Origin: Marsupella aquatica
Lineage: Eukaryota > Marchantiophyta
Direction: 5' to 3'
Assembly: GCA_973895155.1 (NCBI GenBank)
Contig: OZ316896.1
Coordinates: forward strand, 9,610,001 to 9,674,000
Length of the DNA stretch: 64,000 nucleotides
Shown here: positions 44,691 through 56,475 of the stretch, piece by piece
Layout: each line of letters starts with the position of its first letter
How positions within the stretch are numbered: the first letter of the stretch is position 1
The notes under the pieces: generated by a model
What the model was told of the DNA's origin: nothing
The model's input: the letters and a program-made list of their open reading frames with translations, nothing else
The model's database searches: none
Program-made: the position numbers and the translations under genes

Positions 44691-44934
44691 GCAATCATTA
44701 ATGCTGAGAACGGGGACTTCAAACCTTGTTATGACGGGAGCTGCAATTGCGGCAAAATCAAGCACCAACTAAGCAGAGAGAAACCTCTGGACACAAAATT
44801 CTGCCTCTGCACACTATGCCAGCGCCTGCGTGGAGCGCCATTCCAGTGGGCCGCCATGGTCCACAAGAATTTCAATTTCGCGTCACGGTTTGAAGTGGTA
44901 GCACATTCACACACAGTCTCCCCACATAGATGTC
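44691..44934 (+). pseudogene. GFA/CENP-V-domain fragment
   Basis: Reading from 44691 gives AIINAENGDFKPCYDGSCNC, then GKIKHQL, then FCLCTLCQRLRGAPFQWAAM. The GSCxCG motif followed by CxCxxCQ is the zinc-binding signature of the GFA (glutathione-dependent formaldehyde-activating) / CENP-V fold. The C-terminal part expected for the domain (a further FC..CG segment) is missing. After about SHTVSPH the frame enters sequence shared with the 3' flank of UGD copy A. This is probably a gene truncated at a duplication junction. An intact exon of a spliced gene is possible but unsupported. Confidence 0.6.
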
Positions 44935-47420
44935 CGACAGAAATGACGCTCCAACGGCCCAAACACGAAGTCAAGGATCCATCAAGGAACTTAAACAGAG
45001 ATCTCGAGCCAGTTTTGAATCAGCAAGAAGTTTCAGCTTAGCAGGGTACAGGAATTATATGCGAGTCATTGACAAGCGTAGTACAAGGACAATATCGTAA
45101 ACCAAAAACGTATGAGGCTAGGGAGCAAAGGAATCAATAGTCAGCAAATATGTGCCAGTATTCAAGACATCTCCAATTCATGTTGATATTTCAGGCAGCT
45201 CACACTCAGCACTCAGCAACCACGTAGGGAACACTGAAGTCTCACATGAGAGCTATAACTTCCTTCTTCTACCCGGGAAAGAGATATGAAGTTCTTGAAT
45301 AAAAGTGCAAGAAAAAGTCGGTTTCATTTCTCTTGCCAGACTATATCTAACAGGTCAATCGTCCTAAAGCACGAACACATACGCAATCATCCTGTTGAAC
45401 CCGATCTTCCGGGCAGCGAGACAGAGCAACCAACGAATGATCCGCAAGAAAGCCCAGTGTAAAAGAATGAATATAGATGTTGTCAAATCTACAATAGTAC
45501 CAGATAGGTCACGGATGCTACCTTACGACTTGTCTCAGCTAATTGCCTCCGTTCATTTAGACCCCCAACGTTGATTACTGGTCACCTGATGGACCGTCAT
45601 GCACTACGATATCCATGACAGGCATCTACCAGGATTCTGTCCAGCAAGGATCACGGTGGGAGGAACTAACCAGCTCCGTTTAATTTGGTTGTCGAACACG
45701 GCCTACATTATATTTCACAAGTCGCTGCTTTCCGCAACAAAGAATCGTCTCGGAGCTCCTCTAATTTTTAATCGAACTATACAAGACACTACAAAACAAT
45801 TTAGGACCTGAACAGGCTGTTTATCTAGACAGCTGTGGACAAATCCTTCACCCATGGGTCCAGAGGCTTCCCGATGGTATACACCACAAATCCGATCTTC
45901 CGCAATGCCGGGCCATTCAGCACATTCCGCCCATCAAAGACAAATGCAGGCTTTTGCATGCTATCGTACACCTTTTGATAATCCAGCTTCTTGAACTCGT
46001 CCCACTCCGTGATCACACACAGCCCATGAGCACCCTTTACTGCCTCATACGGATCCCTCACGACGGTCACCTGCTTGTCTTCTGCGGGGTTAACTTTCTG
46101 CAAGTGCTTAGGATGGTCCCAGTCGAATTTGTTCATCGCCAAATCGCGCCTGATCTGGTCCTCCGTAACCTGAGGATCGTAGATGCTCAGAAGAGCCTTG
46201 TCACCCAGAAGCCCATTGCATACATCGATAGCCGGAGTCTCTCTGGTATCTCCGGTGTCCTTCTTGAAAGCAAAACCCAAGATGCCGATCTTCTTCCCGG
46301 ACACGGTGTTGAACATAGATGACACCACTCTCTTCACGAACCGGTTCTTCTGATAGTCATTGATGGACACCACCTGTTTCCAGTAGTTCGCCACTTCGAT
46401 CAGTCCATTGCACTCACAGATGTACACCAGATTGAGGATATCCTTCTGGAAGCACGAACCTCCGAAGCCCACGCTGGTCCCCAAAAACTTGGACCCGATT
46501 CTGGAGTCCGTGCCGATCGCATACGACACTTCTGCCACATCGGCTCCCGTAGCCTCGCAGAGGGCGGACATTGCATTCACCGAGGAGATCCTCTGAGCAA
46601 GGAACGCATTGGCAGCGAGCTTGGAGAGCTCGGCGGACCACAGATTGGTGGTCAGGATGCGGTCCTCGGGCACCCAATGCGCGTACACGGCCTTGAGAGT
46701 AGCGACTGCTTTCTGACCCTCGGGAGTCTCCCGACCTCCGATCAGAACGCGATCGGGCTTGTCGAGATCCGCCATGGCAGTGCCCTCTGCAAGGAACTCG
46801 GGGTTGGAGAGGATCTGGAAGCTGATCCCCTTGTTGTTGTGCGTCAGGATCTTCTCAATAGCCTCTGCAGTCTTCACAGGCACGGTCGATTTCTCGACCA
46901 CGATCTTGTCCGACTTCGACACCTCGGCAATCATGCGCGCTGCGCTCTCCCAGTAGGTCAGATCGGCAGCCTTGCCAGCTCCCAGACCCCGCGTTTTCGT
47001 CGGGGTATTGACAGACACAAAGATAATGTCCGCTTCCGCAACGAGCTTCTCGACATCAGTTGAGAAGAACAAATTCTTCCCCCTGCACGCCTTGACGATC
47101 TCATCGAGCCCAGGCTCGTAGATAGGCAACTCATCGCTGTTCCACGCTGCAATCCTCGGCTTCGAGATATCCACAACGTGCACGATGATGTTCGGGCACT
47201 TCAAGGCGATCATGGCCATTGTCGGCCCGCCGACGTACCCAGCTCCAATGCAGCATATCGTCACTCCCATGGTTACAAGTCTTCAAACGATCCTCAACAA
47301 TCTTCTCTTCTCTTCTCTTCTCTTCTCTTCTCTGCTCTGCTCTGCAATTGTGCAATTGTGCAATTGGGAGTTCTCTTTAGAACTCTTCCTCGGAGCGGAG
47401 TTTCCCCGATCCGCTATTGC
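44930..47420. repeat. Segmental duplication, copy B
   Basis: This is the counterpart of 25140-27560, in the same orientation, about 19.9 kb away. Confidence 0.85.
45825..47270 (-). CDS. UGD: UDP-glucose 6-dehydrogenase, copy B, 481 aa
   Basis: It has the same reaction and domain layout as copy A, with 472 of 481 residues identical. The NAD motif GAGYVGGP, catalytic C273 in [10 protein letters not shown], and K217 region ([14 protein letters not shown]) are intact. Four of the nine differences cluster in the C-terminal lobe near residue 400 ([13 protein letters not shown] against [13 protein letters not shown]). The start ATG at 47270 aligns with both paralogues. The immediate 5' flank differs from copy A: it has a TCTTC pentamer array and a second copy of the UGD 5' sequence further upstream, so expression may differ. 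Confidence 0.96.
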   Translation of the reverse strand: MGVTICCIGAGYVGGPTMAMIALKCPNIIVHVVDISKPRIAAWNSDELPIYEPGLDEIVKACRGKNLFFSTDVEKLVAEADIIFVSVNTPTKTRGLGAGKAADLTYWESAARMIAEVSKSDKIVVEKSTVPVKTAEAIEKILTHNNKGISFQILSNPEFLAEGTAMADLDKPDRVLIGGRETPEGQKAVATLKAVYAHWVPEDRILTTNLWSAELSKLAANAFLAQRISSVNAMSALCEATGADVAEVSYAIGTDSRIGSKFLGTSVGFGGSCFQKDILNLVYICECNGLIEVANYWKQVVSINDYQKNRFVKRVVSSMFNTVSGKKIGILGFAFKKDTGDTRETPAIDVCNGLLGDKALLSIYDPQVTEDQIRRDLAMNKFDWDHPKHLQKVNPAEDKQVTVVRDPYEAVKGAHGLCVITEWDEFKKLDYQKVYDSMQKPAFVFDGRNVLNGPALRKIGFVVYTIGKPLDPWVKDLSTAV

Positions 47421-47700
47421 CGGAGTACAGTGGTACGAGAGGCGCTCGGTTGCTCGATGGACCCTCGACAATCAGCCTCCAATGCAGGACCTATAGAATA
47501 ATCGGAACGCAAAAGCTCTGCTCAGCTCAGCTCAGCTCAGCTCTCCTCTCTCCTCTGGACTGGACTGCAATTGCGCGTTCTTTTTAGAGCTCTCTGCTTG
47601 AAAGCGGAGAATCCCCGATCCGGTTTTGCCGGAGTAAAGCAGGAAAAGGCTCTCTGTTCCTCCGGCGGACCGACGAACGAACGCGGAACGCTTTTCAAGC
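47283..47700. repeat. Duplicated UGD-B 5' flank with TCTTC pentamers
   Basis: A TCTTC array (about 47300-47335) and CTCTG units lie next to the gene. The block GCAATTG, GTTCTCTTTAGA, CCCCGATCCG, TTGCCGGAGTA occurs at about 47344-47430 and again at about 47567-47640. The second is preceded by GCTCAGCTCAG repeats as in copy A. The flank therefore holds two tandem versions of the UGD-A upstream sequence. Confidence 0.82.
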
Positions 47701-48499
47701 AGTCCACTACTAAATACTAATCATGTCGTGTCATTACGGTTCTTTCCATAATTATACAAAGTACTAACTAGACTGATTACTCATTCCTTGAACGACAATA
47801 GAGATGCGAAGAAAAACATTTGCTAAAAAAAGAGTTCAGGCTATTTTCTTGTTAATCTCTGTCCAAATTGGCTAAAAACAGATTTCATGCTATTTCTTGC
47901 TCAGCTTTGTCCCGTCCTATTCTTTTGGTATTGCTCAGCTTTGTCCGGTCTTATTCTTTTGGTATGCAGGCACTTAAGTGGTTAAGTCACGAGACTTCAC
48001 TCTAGAGTCTAGACACTGTCCTAGACTCCTAGAGACTTCACTCTATATACTAGGCCCCGGGAGTATCTTTTGATTGTACTTTATTTTACTCATAAATCGC
48101 AAACATAATCTATTTTCAAAGGCTAGGGTGTAGATTCAATTTTTGTCTTCATCTCATTTATGCTCAAGTAGAGGTAATCAGACTAGTGAGTCAGGTTATG
48201 AACTTTAGACCCAAGTAGAGGTATATGTTTGATGGACCCCAAAATGATTGGTATTAAGTGATGGGACCCAAGAGTGATCCATACCTTTGAAAAGAGTGAT
48301 CCAGACCTTTGAGAGATGTAATCAACATAAGCAAAACCTCATGGGGTTGTTTGGGGAGAACAGTTTGGTTTGGGGGTGAGAGTTAACAGAATATTTGAGA
48401 AAACCTTGTAAACCTCCAAATAATTCTCTGAGAGAAAATTTTAACACTGTTCTAAGTGTCCAAGTGTAAACAAGGACTCTTCAGTGCATAAGTTGTTCA
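47701..48499. other. Intergenic
   Basis: No gene. A short duplication, CTCAGCTTTGTCC(C/G)GTC(C/T)TATTCTTTTGGTAT, occurs at about 47900-47961. ACTTCACTCTA occurs twice near 47995-48045. Confidence 0.5.
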
Positions 48500-48705
48500 T
48501 GTTGAACATAAACGACATTCATAATGATAAGCCCATGACACATCCAATGCACAAGTGATGAATACAAAACATATGTGGTTCACCTCCTCAAGATTACGTC
48601 CACGGGGACTGTCAAGAGAACTTTATTGAACTTTAAGTCCGTCGGCCATATCGAGTTTCCAAGCGTAATAAGTTCTCCTCATCTCTCAAGTGTTATTACA
48701 ATTAG
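48500..48705 (-). repeat. Decayed LTR fragment of the same copia family
   Basis: It starts TGTTGAACATAAACGA and follows the copia LTR through AAGCCCATGA, CATCCAA, TGTGGTTCACCTCCTCAAGA, TACGTCCACGGG, GAGAACTTTA(T/C)TGAACT, CCGTCGGCCATA and TCTCAAGTG. The LTR 3' portion is not recognisable, and no target duplication was identified. Confidence 0.78.
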
Positions 48706-51700
48706 ACTCAAAATTATGGGAAATGTTCCTTCTCTAGTTACCTTGCAGATGAAAAACTAAAAAATATTTTAAAACTCATATTTATCAAATTGTAAGCCCA
48801 AACTCCCATGGACCACCAAAATGTGGTCCATAGGAGCACTGTGTCCAACATGGTAGTCCATCTTGGCTTCACTTTCCACAAATACTACTTAAAATGTTAT
48901 CTTGGGGGGTTCAACTTTTTCAGTAATTCTTTATTTATTGTGCATTCTTATAGTTATAGTGAAGGCCAGACATCCTCTTGCACATGGTTGTGAATTTACC
49001 TAGGTGATCACTTTGTTGTGCAAGCAGCTTCATGAAATCATGAAATTTCTAGTAATTAGGGCATTTCCTAAAAACCCAACTTGATGTCATGATCACTTAC
49101 TTGACAAAGTCATCAAGTACATATCATAGTGCCATAGGGCAAAAATGTCAAACCAGGAGATACGGTCCCAATGGCAAAACAACCCAATAAAGAGAGAAAA
49201 AATGAAGGGGGAAGGGGCTCAAGAAGACCAACGAGGTCCAACAAGCCAAAGAGTCCCAGCAACAATAAAGTAACAAAAGCAAAGAAACCACTAAACAGCA
49301 GAGACGACTAACACCCTACTGGGCAGATCGAGAACTAAAAAGCCTGATTGAGCTCCAGAGGAAATTGCAAAGGAGAGTCAACTGCTCTGGACTGAAAAGG
49401 TCACTTGAATTTCTCTAGTAGTCCAATACATTTTCACACCCTCTACGCCTGCTCAATACATCATCCATATTACTTAGCCCCCCGAGCCTTGGAAAAATGT
49501 AACTTCAATGCAAGTAAAGCCTGAAGCCATACAAGTTTCCAAAGTGCCAGCCCATCTGGGCATCATTTTGACAACAAATTAATGATTGTTATAATTTTGG
49601 GCCAGCTCACAACAGCATTTTTGGGGGTCATAGTGAAAAACAGGGAAGAATTTTGTAATGTAAATTTATAAAAATATTCTAACTCTCCGCGTAATAAACA
49701 CTGATCTCTCAGTGGTGGATCTTGTTTTTAAAATTAAGAACTGGCAAGACGAGAATAGTAATCTCACTTTGAGTCATTTCCTGAAATGGCAAAATAATAA
49801 ATGTTTCCAGGATGGCACTACTGTACAGGAGTGTGGCAATCAATCAGGCAGGTGCGAAAAACTGCGCACTACGAACGGAGGCGGGCACAGGGGCACTCTC
49901 ACTCTCGTTCGTCCGTGTGCGTGCAGGTGTAAAGCACTCGCCAAAGATGCTGCACAAGTTGTACAGAACTGAAGGGTCCAAAACAGATTTTCCGCACACA
50001 GGTAGCCAGCGGTGGGAAAAGTTGGGAGGGGTGGATTAGGGGTGGATTTACACGACCTGGGGGCAGCTTTTAAGGCATTTTTGTTTTTGCCTCGGATGCA
50101 CCATGGGAAGATGTTAAGAAGATTGTTTGTCTAGTTTATGCGATTAATATGTAACCTTTAAGTCTTACACTGTATATGTCATATGTTGAAGTGCAGTTAC
50201 CGGGACCCAGCTCTTTGCTCTCTACCAGATTCTGTGGCGGCTGTGGTTTGGCCACAACAAACACATGTTTGGCAAATGGAACTTTGCCTTGGCTTTCAGA
50301 GGTGGCTGAGGAGTTTGGGGGTTTTGGGGATAAGTAAGTCTCCTATTATTAAACAGCAGCAGACCCAGCTGCTCTGGACTGAAAATTGCTTCTGGCTGAC
50401 GTGTGGGGGTAGCCCCATTATTTCTGTCACTGTGATTGGGCCATCTCACATAAGTGCAGTGGCCTGGCGGGCTTGTGGCTTGTTGGGGGCTCTTGGGGGG
50501 GGGGGGGGGGCTGATGTGGGGACTCTGTCTTGTCTTGGTTGGGCAGGTTTTGTGTTGCTTCTAAGTGATCTTTGGCCTCCTTTGTGGTGTTGGGCCTCTT
50601 TTGGGTGGCTTGTTTCCCCCATTTTCTGTGTGGTTTTCACAGTCAACTTATAAAAGACAACCATTCCCAGGAATAAATGCAAATCCCTTGAGTGGATGAG
50701 CAAAAGTTGGAAATGTTTGGACTACTCGAGGAGGTGGTATAAAAATTCCAGATAAAATAAGAACTCCAACGAAACATCTACTTGGGCCCACCACTTGCCA
50801 CATAGGATTGATAGACAGCATACCTTAATGGGCTGTGGAGTTTTTGTAAAGCCAACTGCAGCCGTTTCCACTCATTATATGGTCAAGATTCAACCACAGT
50901 AAATTCAAATTCTTAGTAAGATGCTCAGTGCAGTTCTTGGTACTTTATGGAACAGAATGCCCATACCAGGCTCAGCAATGGCAATTTTGGAATTTGCGGT
51001 CAACTTGTCACTTGATAAAGGAAGTGAATTCTCAATTTGCATGAAATTTGAATTGGCTGTAACTGTGAAGAAGGGGGTAAAGTAAAGGAAAACCAAACCC
51101 CATCAGAAATACTTTACCATCATTGCTGCATGGAGGTAATACTGTAGTGATTTTGTAACATTGCGCAAACAACAGGCATTTAGCGAAGTATAAATTATAT
51201 ATGTTTTTCATGTGCACTTTATTGGAAAAGGAAAAAGAAAGTCTCACTAAGATGTGTAGAAATGATGTTCCAATGCAAAGAAATTTAATGCAATTGTGCG
51301 TCTGAAATTTTTAGGGGTAGTTTAACATTCTTAACTTCCCTCCTGGATCCCAGTGTGGAGTATAGCATGCTCATCTTGGAACATGCTTTATTTTTTTGTC
51401 TTGTAGTGATCTGAAAGTAAATAAAATATGAGAGCATAAAAGTACTGTTTATATAAGTAAAGTGTCTACCAAGAAAACAATGACCAAGAAAAGGTACAGT
51501 CAAATACGATGTGTGCACTTAACTCAAGGTGCCTTATGAATGACACTCCTTTCAATAAAAATCACAAACCTAGGAAAGAAAAACATGAGGAGAACTTAAA
51601 AGGCTATGCATTTATGTTCTTCAGCATCATTTCTCTCACTCGTGGTGATGGAGCCTTTGGTTTCATCTCTAAGAAAACCCATACTGGGAAAGGGGGCTGC

Positions 51701-54279
51701 CAAAATAAGTTCAAAACACTCTAGAATACCTAAAACTAAAGGGGTCTAAAAATTAATTAAAATGTATAAAATACAAAAGCTGCCCCTTGATAAGGCAAAT
51801 TGAAATGAAAATACATGACACAAAAATCTGAATAAGACAAAATCTGAAATGTGCATTCACCATATAGCTACTTCACGCAGTACTGGTGTGGCTAGCATGG
51901 ATACAAACACTGTGTTCACAACTTTAAACTATTCAAAACATTGTTACGCTAGTTGGAGAAAGGAGGTTGGGCCAGAGATTGTTCTTCCTAGGAAATTAAG
52001 ACCCCTGGGACCTTCTCTTTTCAAATGCCTCATGAAAAGAAGGGGTGGTTTGTGCAATTCCAACCCAACCTACAGAGCTGGACCCGTGTACTGGTCATCT
52101 TTTCAACCTTTTTTTCTGAAAGAAAGAGGCTGACCTGCACAAGAATTCACTTGACAATGCGCAAGCAAGCCTTGTTGCGTTTGCTCTCATGTAATGTTTG
52201 ACACTTGTTTTATTTTATTCTTCTTTTTTTTAGTTAACACTTGCTTTTCTTTTTTCTGGTTAGGTGTTTGTCCTGATTGGAACTCTTTCTCTTTCATTTC
52301 ATTGTACTTTATTTCTTCTGATTTATAAATTCTGGTGCACGTTTCTTGTTGGGGTGGAAAGGATCTTTTGGGGAAACGCACCAATTATTGGCGATGCATT
52401 ATAATTTAATTTTTTTAAAGAATAATCTGCCATGCGGGACTTCTGCACCCCACCAAACCCCACGTACTTGTCTAAGTCTTGTCTAAATCATACTCCTGCT
52501 TCTGCTTTCAATGGCTACCTCGTACAAATATTGAAGAAAAAACCATCATATTGGGAGACAGGATCCAAGAGGCAAAAAAAACTCAATAGGAGCGGAGGAC
52601 AAAGAAAAAATATACGAAGAGCAAGGAGCCAAAAAAAACCCCAAGGGTCCTACCTAAGGACAAAAAAATCAAAGCCCTATTGAACAACAAAATGAAAGAC
52701 CTGGTAGAGTTACGGAGTAAGCTGAATAAGTAGGAGGGTCACCAAGAGAAATTTGACTTGAGCCCCTGGAACTAACCACCTTGGCCAATCGCCCTTGCAC
52801 TCACTTTCAGTCATTGTAGCTACCTCTCTTCTCATTACAACGGATTTGGAAGGTTGGTTCATGTGAGTTACACACTCATTCACTCTGGTAAGCCATGAAT
52901 GGACAGGGCTAGATTATTTTCCAACTTCCTTGCCCTGCTCCCAATAGCTTCAAAGAAACCAAATGAAAGCCAGGACAAGAATTACTCATATCGTAGAATG
53001 ACTGGATGACCTAGTACTAGGTACGCAGTTACTTCATGGTTGTACTGTAGGTTACCTTTGGGCTCCTATTTTGTACTGTTCTTTTTCTACTTTAAATCCT
53101 GGTGGCTGATATTGTGTCTTCAAGCTTACTGCCTTTCCTCATGTTGACAATCATTGTCGGTTGGAAGAAATCATCGTTGATTGCATCAATATTTGCATGC
53201 CTTTGTGCGTGTGCGTGTGCATGTGTGTCCAGTTAGTTGACAGGAGAAACTGCTGGTGTGAATGGAGAAACATAGGTGATAGTGGAAATGGCTGGGTGAA
53301 GTGAAATGCCCCCTATGGCACCCTATGGTGACAGGAAATGGCAATTTGGAATGGAAACCTGCTTGGCAAGCAGACATGTCCAAGCAAAAAGGATATCCAT
53401 TTTGTATCAAACATAACACAGGAGGGTGCCCATTTCACCCAACCTTGAAATGTCCACTACCAAACCCTAGGGTGACAGGGGAAATGGCCAAGTGACCGGA
53501 AATTGATGGACAAAGCAAAAGGTACAAATGAAAAGATGGTATCATGAATAACAAAGACTGTCAAAACAAAAAAAACATTCCAATGCAATTGTCCCTTATG
53601 TCTTCTGTATCTAAGTGCAGGTTTTCCTGGGAAGACACCACAAGCCTGCACTTTATCCATGGTATGCACTATGTTATAAATGCATGGAAATCAATAGTTA
53701 TGCACTTCTCCATAATGCACATGTTGCACTATCCAATAAGTGCATGTGAAATCTCTTAGACATGCATTTCCTCTTATGTCTTGTCAAGGGAGACACATTG
53801 GACTCCTCATACACTGAGCTCTCACAATGCAACTGGATAAGTGCATGAAACTACTTTATGTTGCACTTATCAATAAATGCTTTGTATGCATAAATTGTAG
53901 TTACTGGTAAATGCATGTGTACCCTTGCACACAGAATGTAGTTACATGTTTGTCTTTGAGTAAAGGTGTACCTGCACTCATGCAACTGCAATTTTTGGTG
54001 CATTTTGGAAGGACAAGATTAGGGGTATGCTATCTACATGTACTACCTGCTCAACTTTGTTCAATTGTTGTTTTTTGTCTTGAACTGAACAAAGGAAGAA
54101 TGGAAGAACATTTAGTACTCTCTCCCAATAAAGGCATACATTCATTTTAGGGAACCCATTTCAGGGTGAGCCCCATGGATCAGACAAGAACCTGCACCAA
54201 GAGGGAGAGAGTATTAAATCTGGGTCATCAAGTGGACAACCAGGGGCCAAAGAGATAATCAGAACTCTCATCCACTAGC
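48706..54279. other. Intergenic, repeat-derived, no supported gene
   Basis: This is AT-rich DNA with short open frames only. A run of 16 G lies at 50495-50510. A GTGCGTGTGCGTGTGC microsatellite lies at about 53204-53228. About 51950-52135 is a copy of the dispersed repeat at 37985-38150. At 53290-53480, GGTGACAGG-GAAATGGC-type sequence occurs twice. At about 53640-53900, ATAA(A/G)TGCATG-type sequence recurs several times. Confidence 0.5.
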
Positions 54280-54420
54280 CTATCCCACCCACACACATAG
54301 GCCCTTTGCACCCATGTGTGTGGAGGGGAGGATTTGAACCTGGGACATTTTGAAGCCAGCTCTTTTGTTCAATTCTTGTGATGGACCCGAAAATTGCCCA
54401 GAGCTTATTCTCCAGTGTGT
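54280..54420 (-). other. tRNA-like B-box sequence, possible SINE remnant
   Basis: The minus strand reads GGTTCAAATCC at 54330-54340, an exact match to the tRNA B-box consensus. No complete cloverleaf or A box at normal spacing was seen, so no tRNA gene is called. Confidence 0.35.
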
Positions 54421-54589
54421 CTTGTCATGTATTATTGGAAGCATTCTACAGTAAGAAATATTGCAAAAACAGGAATGAATAGTGGTCAGCCCATATTTGT
54501 GACCCATATTGTTCACGTGAATGGTTATGGCGTCGTGGCAACCAAGCACGTTGGGAAGAAGTCCAATAATCGAATTCGTTGGACCTCTC

Positions 54590-54815
54590 TTTCTCTCTCT
54601 CTCACGCACACACACACTCTCTCACACACTTGAAACGATGGTCCCCACAGAGAGTTTTTGTTTCACTACTGTAGGACAGATGGACTGTCATTCACGCTCT
54701 CAAACGATCTTCCATTCTTCCCCTTTGTGAGATTTCAGCTGAGTCTCCCTTGAAGCGATGGTCCCCACGGAGATTTGGTTTTTCACTACTGTAGGTAGAT
54801 AGACAGGCGGTTGCA
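54590..54815. repeat. Microsatellite and tandem duplication
   Basis: A TC/AC-rich microsatellite lies at about 54587-54631. Then CGATGGTCCCCAC.GAGA, TTTCACTACTGTAGG and AGA occur at about 54637-54685 and again at about 54758-54800, 121 bp apart. Confidence 0.85.
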
Positions 54816-55205
54816 AACGGCGTGGGATTTCTTGCTTCACGTACTGAGTACTGGTGTAATCGTAAAGCAGTGGCTGATTGCCTGATTCTCGTACCAATGT
54901 ACACTCTCACGACTGCTCTCTTCGTGAATCATGATCACTGCTGATTCTCACGCAGCCAGATATCCAGCTAGCATGCCAGCCAAGTGAGCCAAGCCGGGCC
55001 AGGGCAAGATCGCGCTTGACGTCCCACAGCTTCTTTGTTTATAAGATCTCGTGCTGCACGTAATCATGCTTTACTATTATTCATTCCGCTCGTCACTGTT
55101 GCTGGGTGCTGTCGTGCTCGGTTGGTCCTGTTGGAGCTCACAGGCCCTGCTAGCTCGTTCATTAGCGAGCCAGCCAGCCAGCCACGCCGTCGTCAGCTGA
55201 GAGAG

Positions 55206-56431
55206 GTAATTCAATTTCTCTCCGTGAACCTTGTGCATTGATTAAAAATGACGCTGCTATCTTCCCTCACTCTTGCTTAGCTAAAGACCGGGAGGTAGGG
55301 GGGTCATTTCTCCCTGAAGCTTTTGAATTGATGAACGGTCATGCTTCTGTGCTCTTTCGATCCCCTGAATCTTGCTTTGACAAAGAATGTTTATTTCTCG
55401 GGGTGCAATCTTGGTTTGATTGAAGACGAAGATGACGTTTACTCGTGGCAAGCACATGATGCCACGAGTAAACGAGGCATCAGCTGCTTTTTCGTCCCTT
55501 TTCCTAATCCTGTGGAGGATTTCCCTGTAAATGAGGACCAAGCGTGCGTTGCTGGGTTCGTTGGTGGAATGACAAAAGAGAAAGGGAGAGACACGGGACA
55601 ATTTGTAGATTTCCTGTCCTTGAGCCACTCATGCCCTACGTTCGTGTTTCTGTTTCTCGATTGTGCTCTTGTTCTGTCTGACTCTTACTTCTGGCAAGCT
55701 CTTACCTGATTGAACTTTCTATTGCATTCCCCTAGACAGTTCCCTGGACTTTGTAATTTTATTCAATAGCGATTTATTCTCTCCTCCAGTTGCAATAGCT
55801 GCATCGAGATCGCCTCAAAGATCGCACACTCGTTTTGGCCTGCATTAGATTTTAGGATTTCTTGTGCGAGTATGCCTCCCAGTTCTTTGTTTGTTGGACG
55901 AAGTCCGAGGCGAGTGATACTGATCTTCCCCGCCCAGTCTTCCGATTTCTTCCTTGAAGGAATTGTGTAAAACGAACAGTATTTGCTCGCGGAATGCTGC
56001 AGTAGAATCTCTGGTGGGTATATGTCTGGTGTTAGAAATTTCATTGCCTCAGTCTGTGACGCTCTTGTCTTCCTTCGTCCGTGTCTTCGGCGCGTCTGTG
56101 GAATTGAAGATGTTTAAGCCAGACTTGCTGATTGGACTGAAGTCATTTGCGATAGCAATTTCTTGATTTTCCCCTTGTAGATTGACTTGTACTGAAATCA
56201 TGGTGCCTCAGTCCCAGTCTACTTGTAATCTTCTTCCGTAACAGCCATTCGCAGTAGTATTCAACTAACGAGCATCTGCAGCAGAAACTTGTCCAATCCC
56301 ACTTCACCGCAATGAAAACAAAGTAGATAACGTGAAAGCTTGGCAGCTCCCTAGACAATTCTCATGTCCCTGCTGCGCAACTGGGAGGGTAGGATACGTC
56401 TACTGCCTTAACTACTGTCCTTCACTTGCAG
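55206..56431 (+). other. Probable 5'-UTR intron of UGD copy C
   Basis: A donor-like GAGAG/GTAATT at 55205/55206 and an acceptor-like CACTTGCAG at 56431 bracket T-rich DNA without a supported gene. The acceptor lies 44 bp before the UGD start codon. Plant UGD genes often have a large intron in the 5' UTR, so this reading fits family knowledge. The donor choice is inferred and could be wrong. Confidence 0.5.
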
Positions 56432-56475
56432 CATACTCTTTGTAGAAGGAGGACAGCTCCTCAGCCAAGAAGAAA

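Noticed and set aside
50183-50653. 156-codon plus-strand frame
   Set aside because: Trp/Cys/Gly-rich composition, includes the poly-G run, and has no domain or splice context.
55341-55709. 122-codon frame before UGD-C
   Set aside because: It lies in the probable 5'-UTR intron and has no family resemblance.
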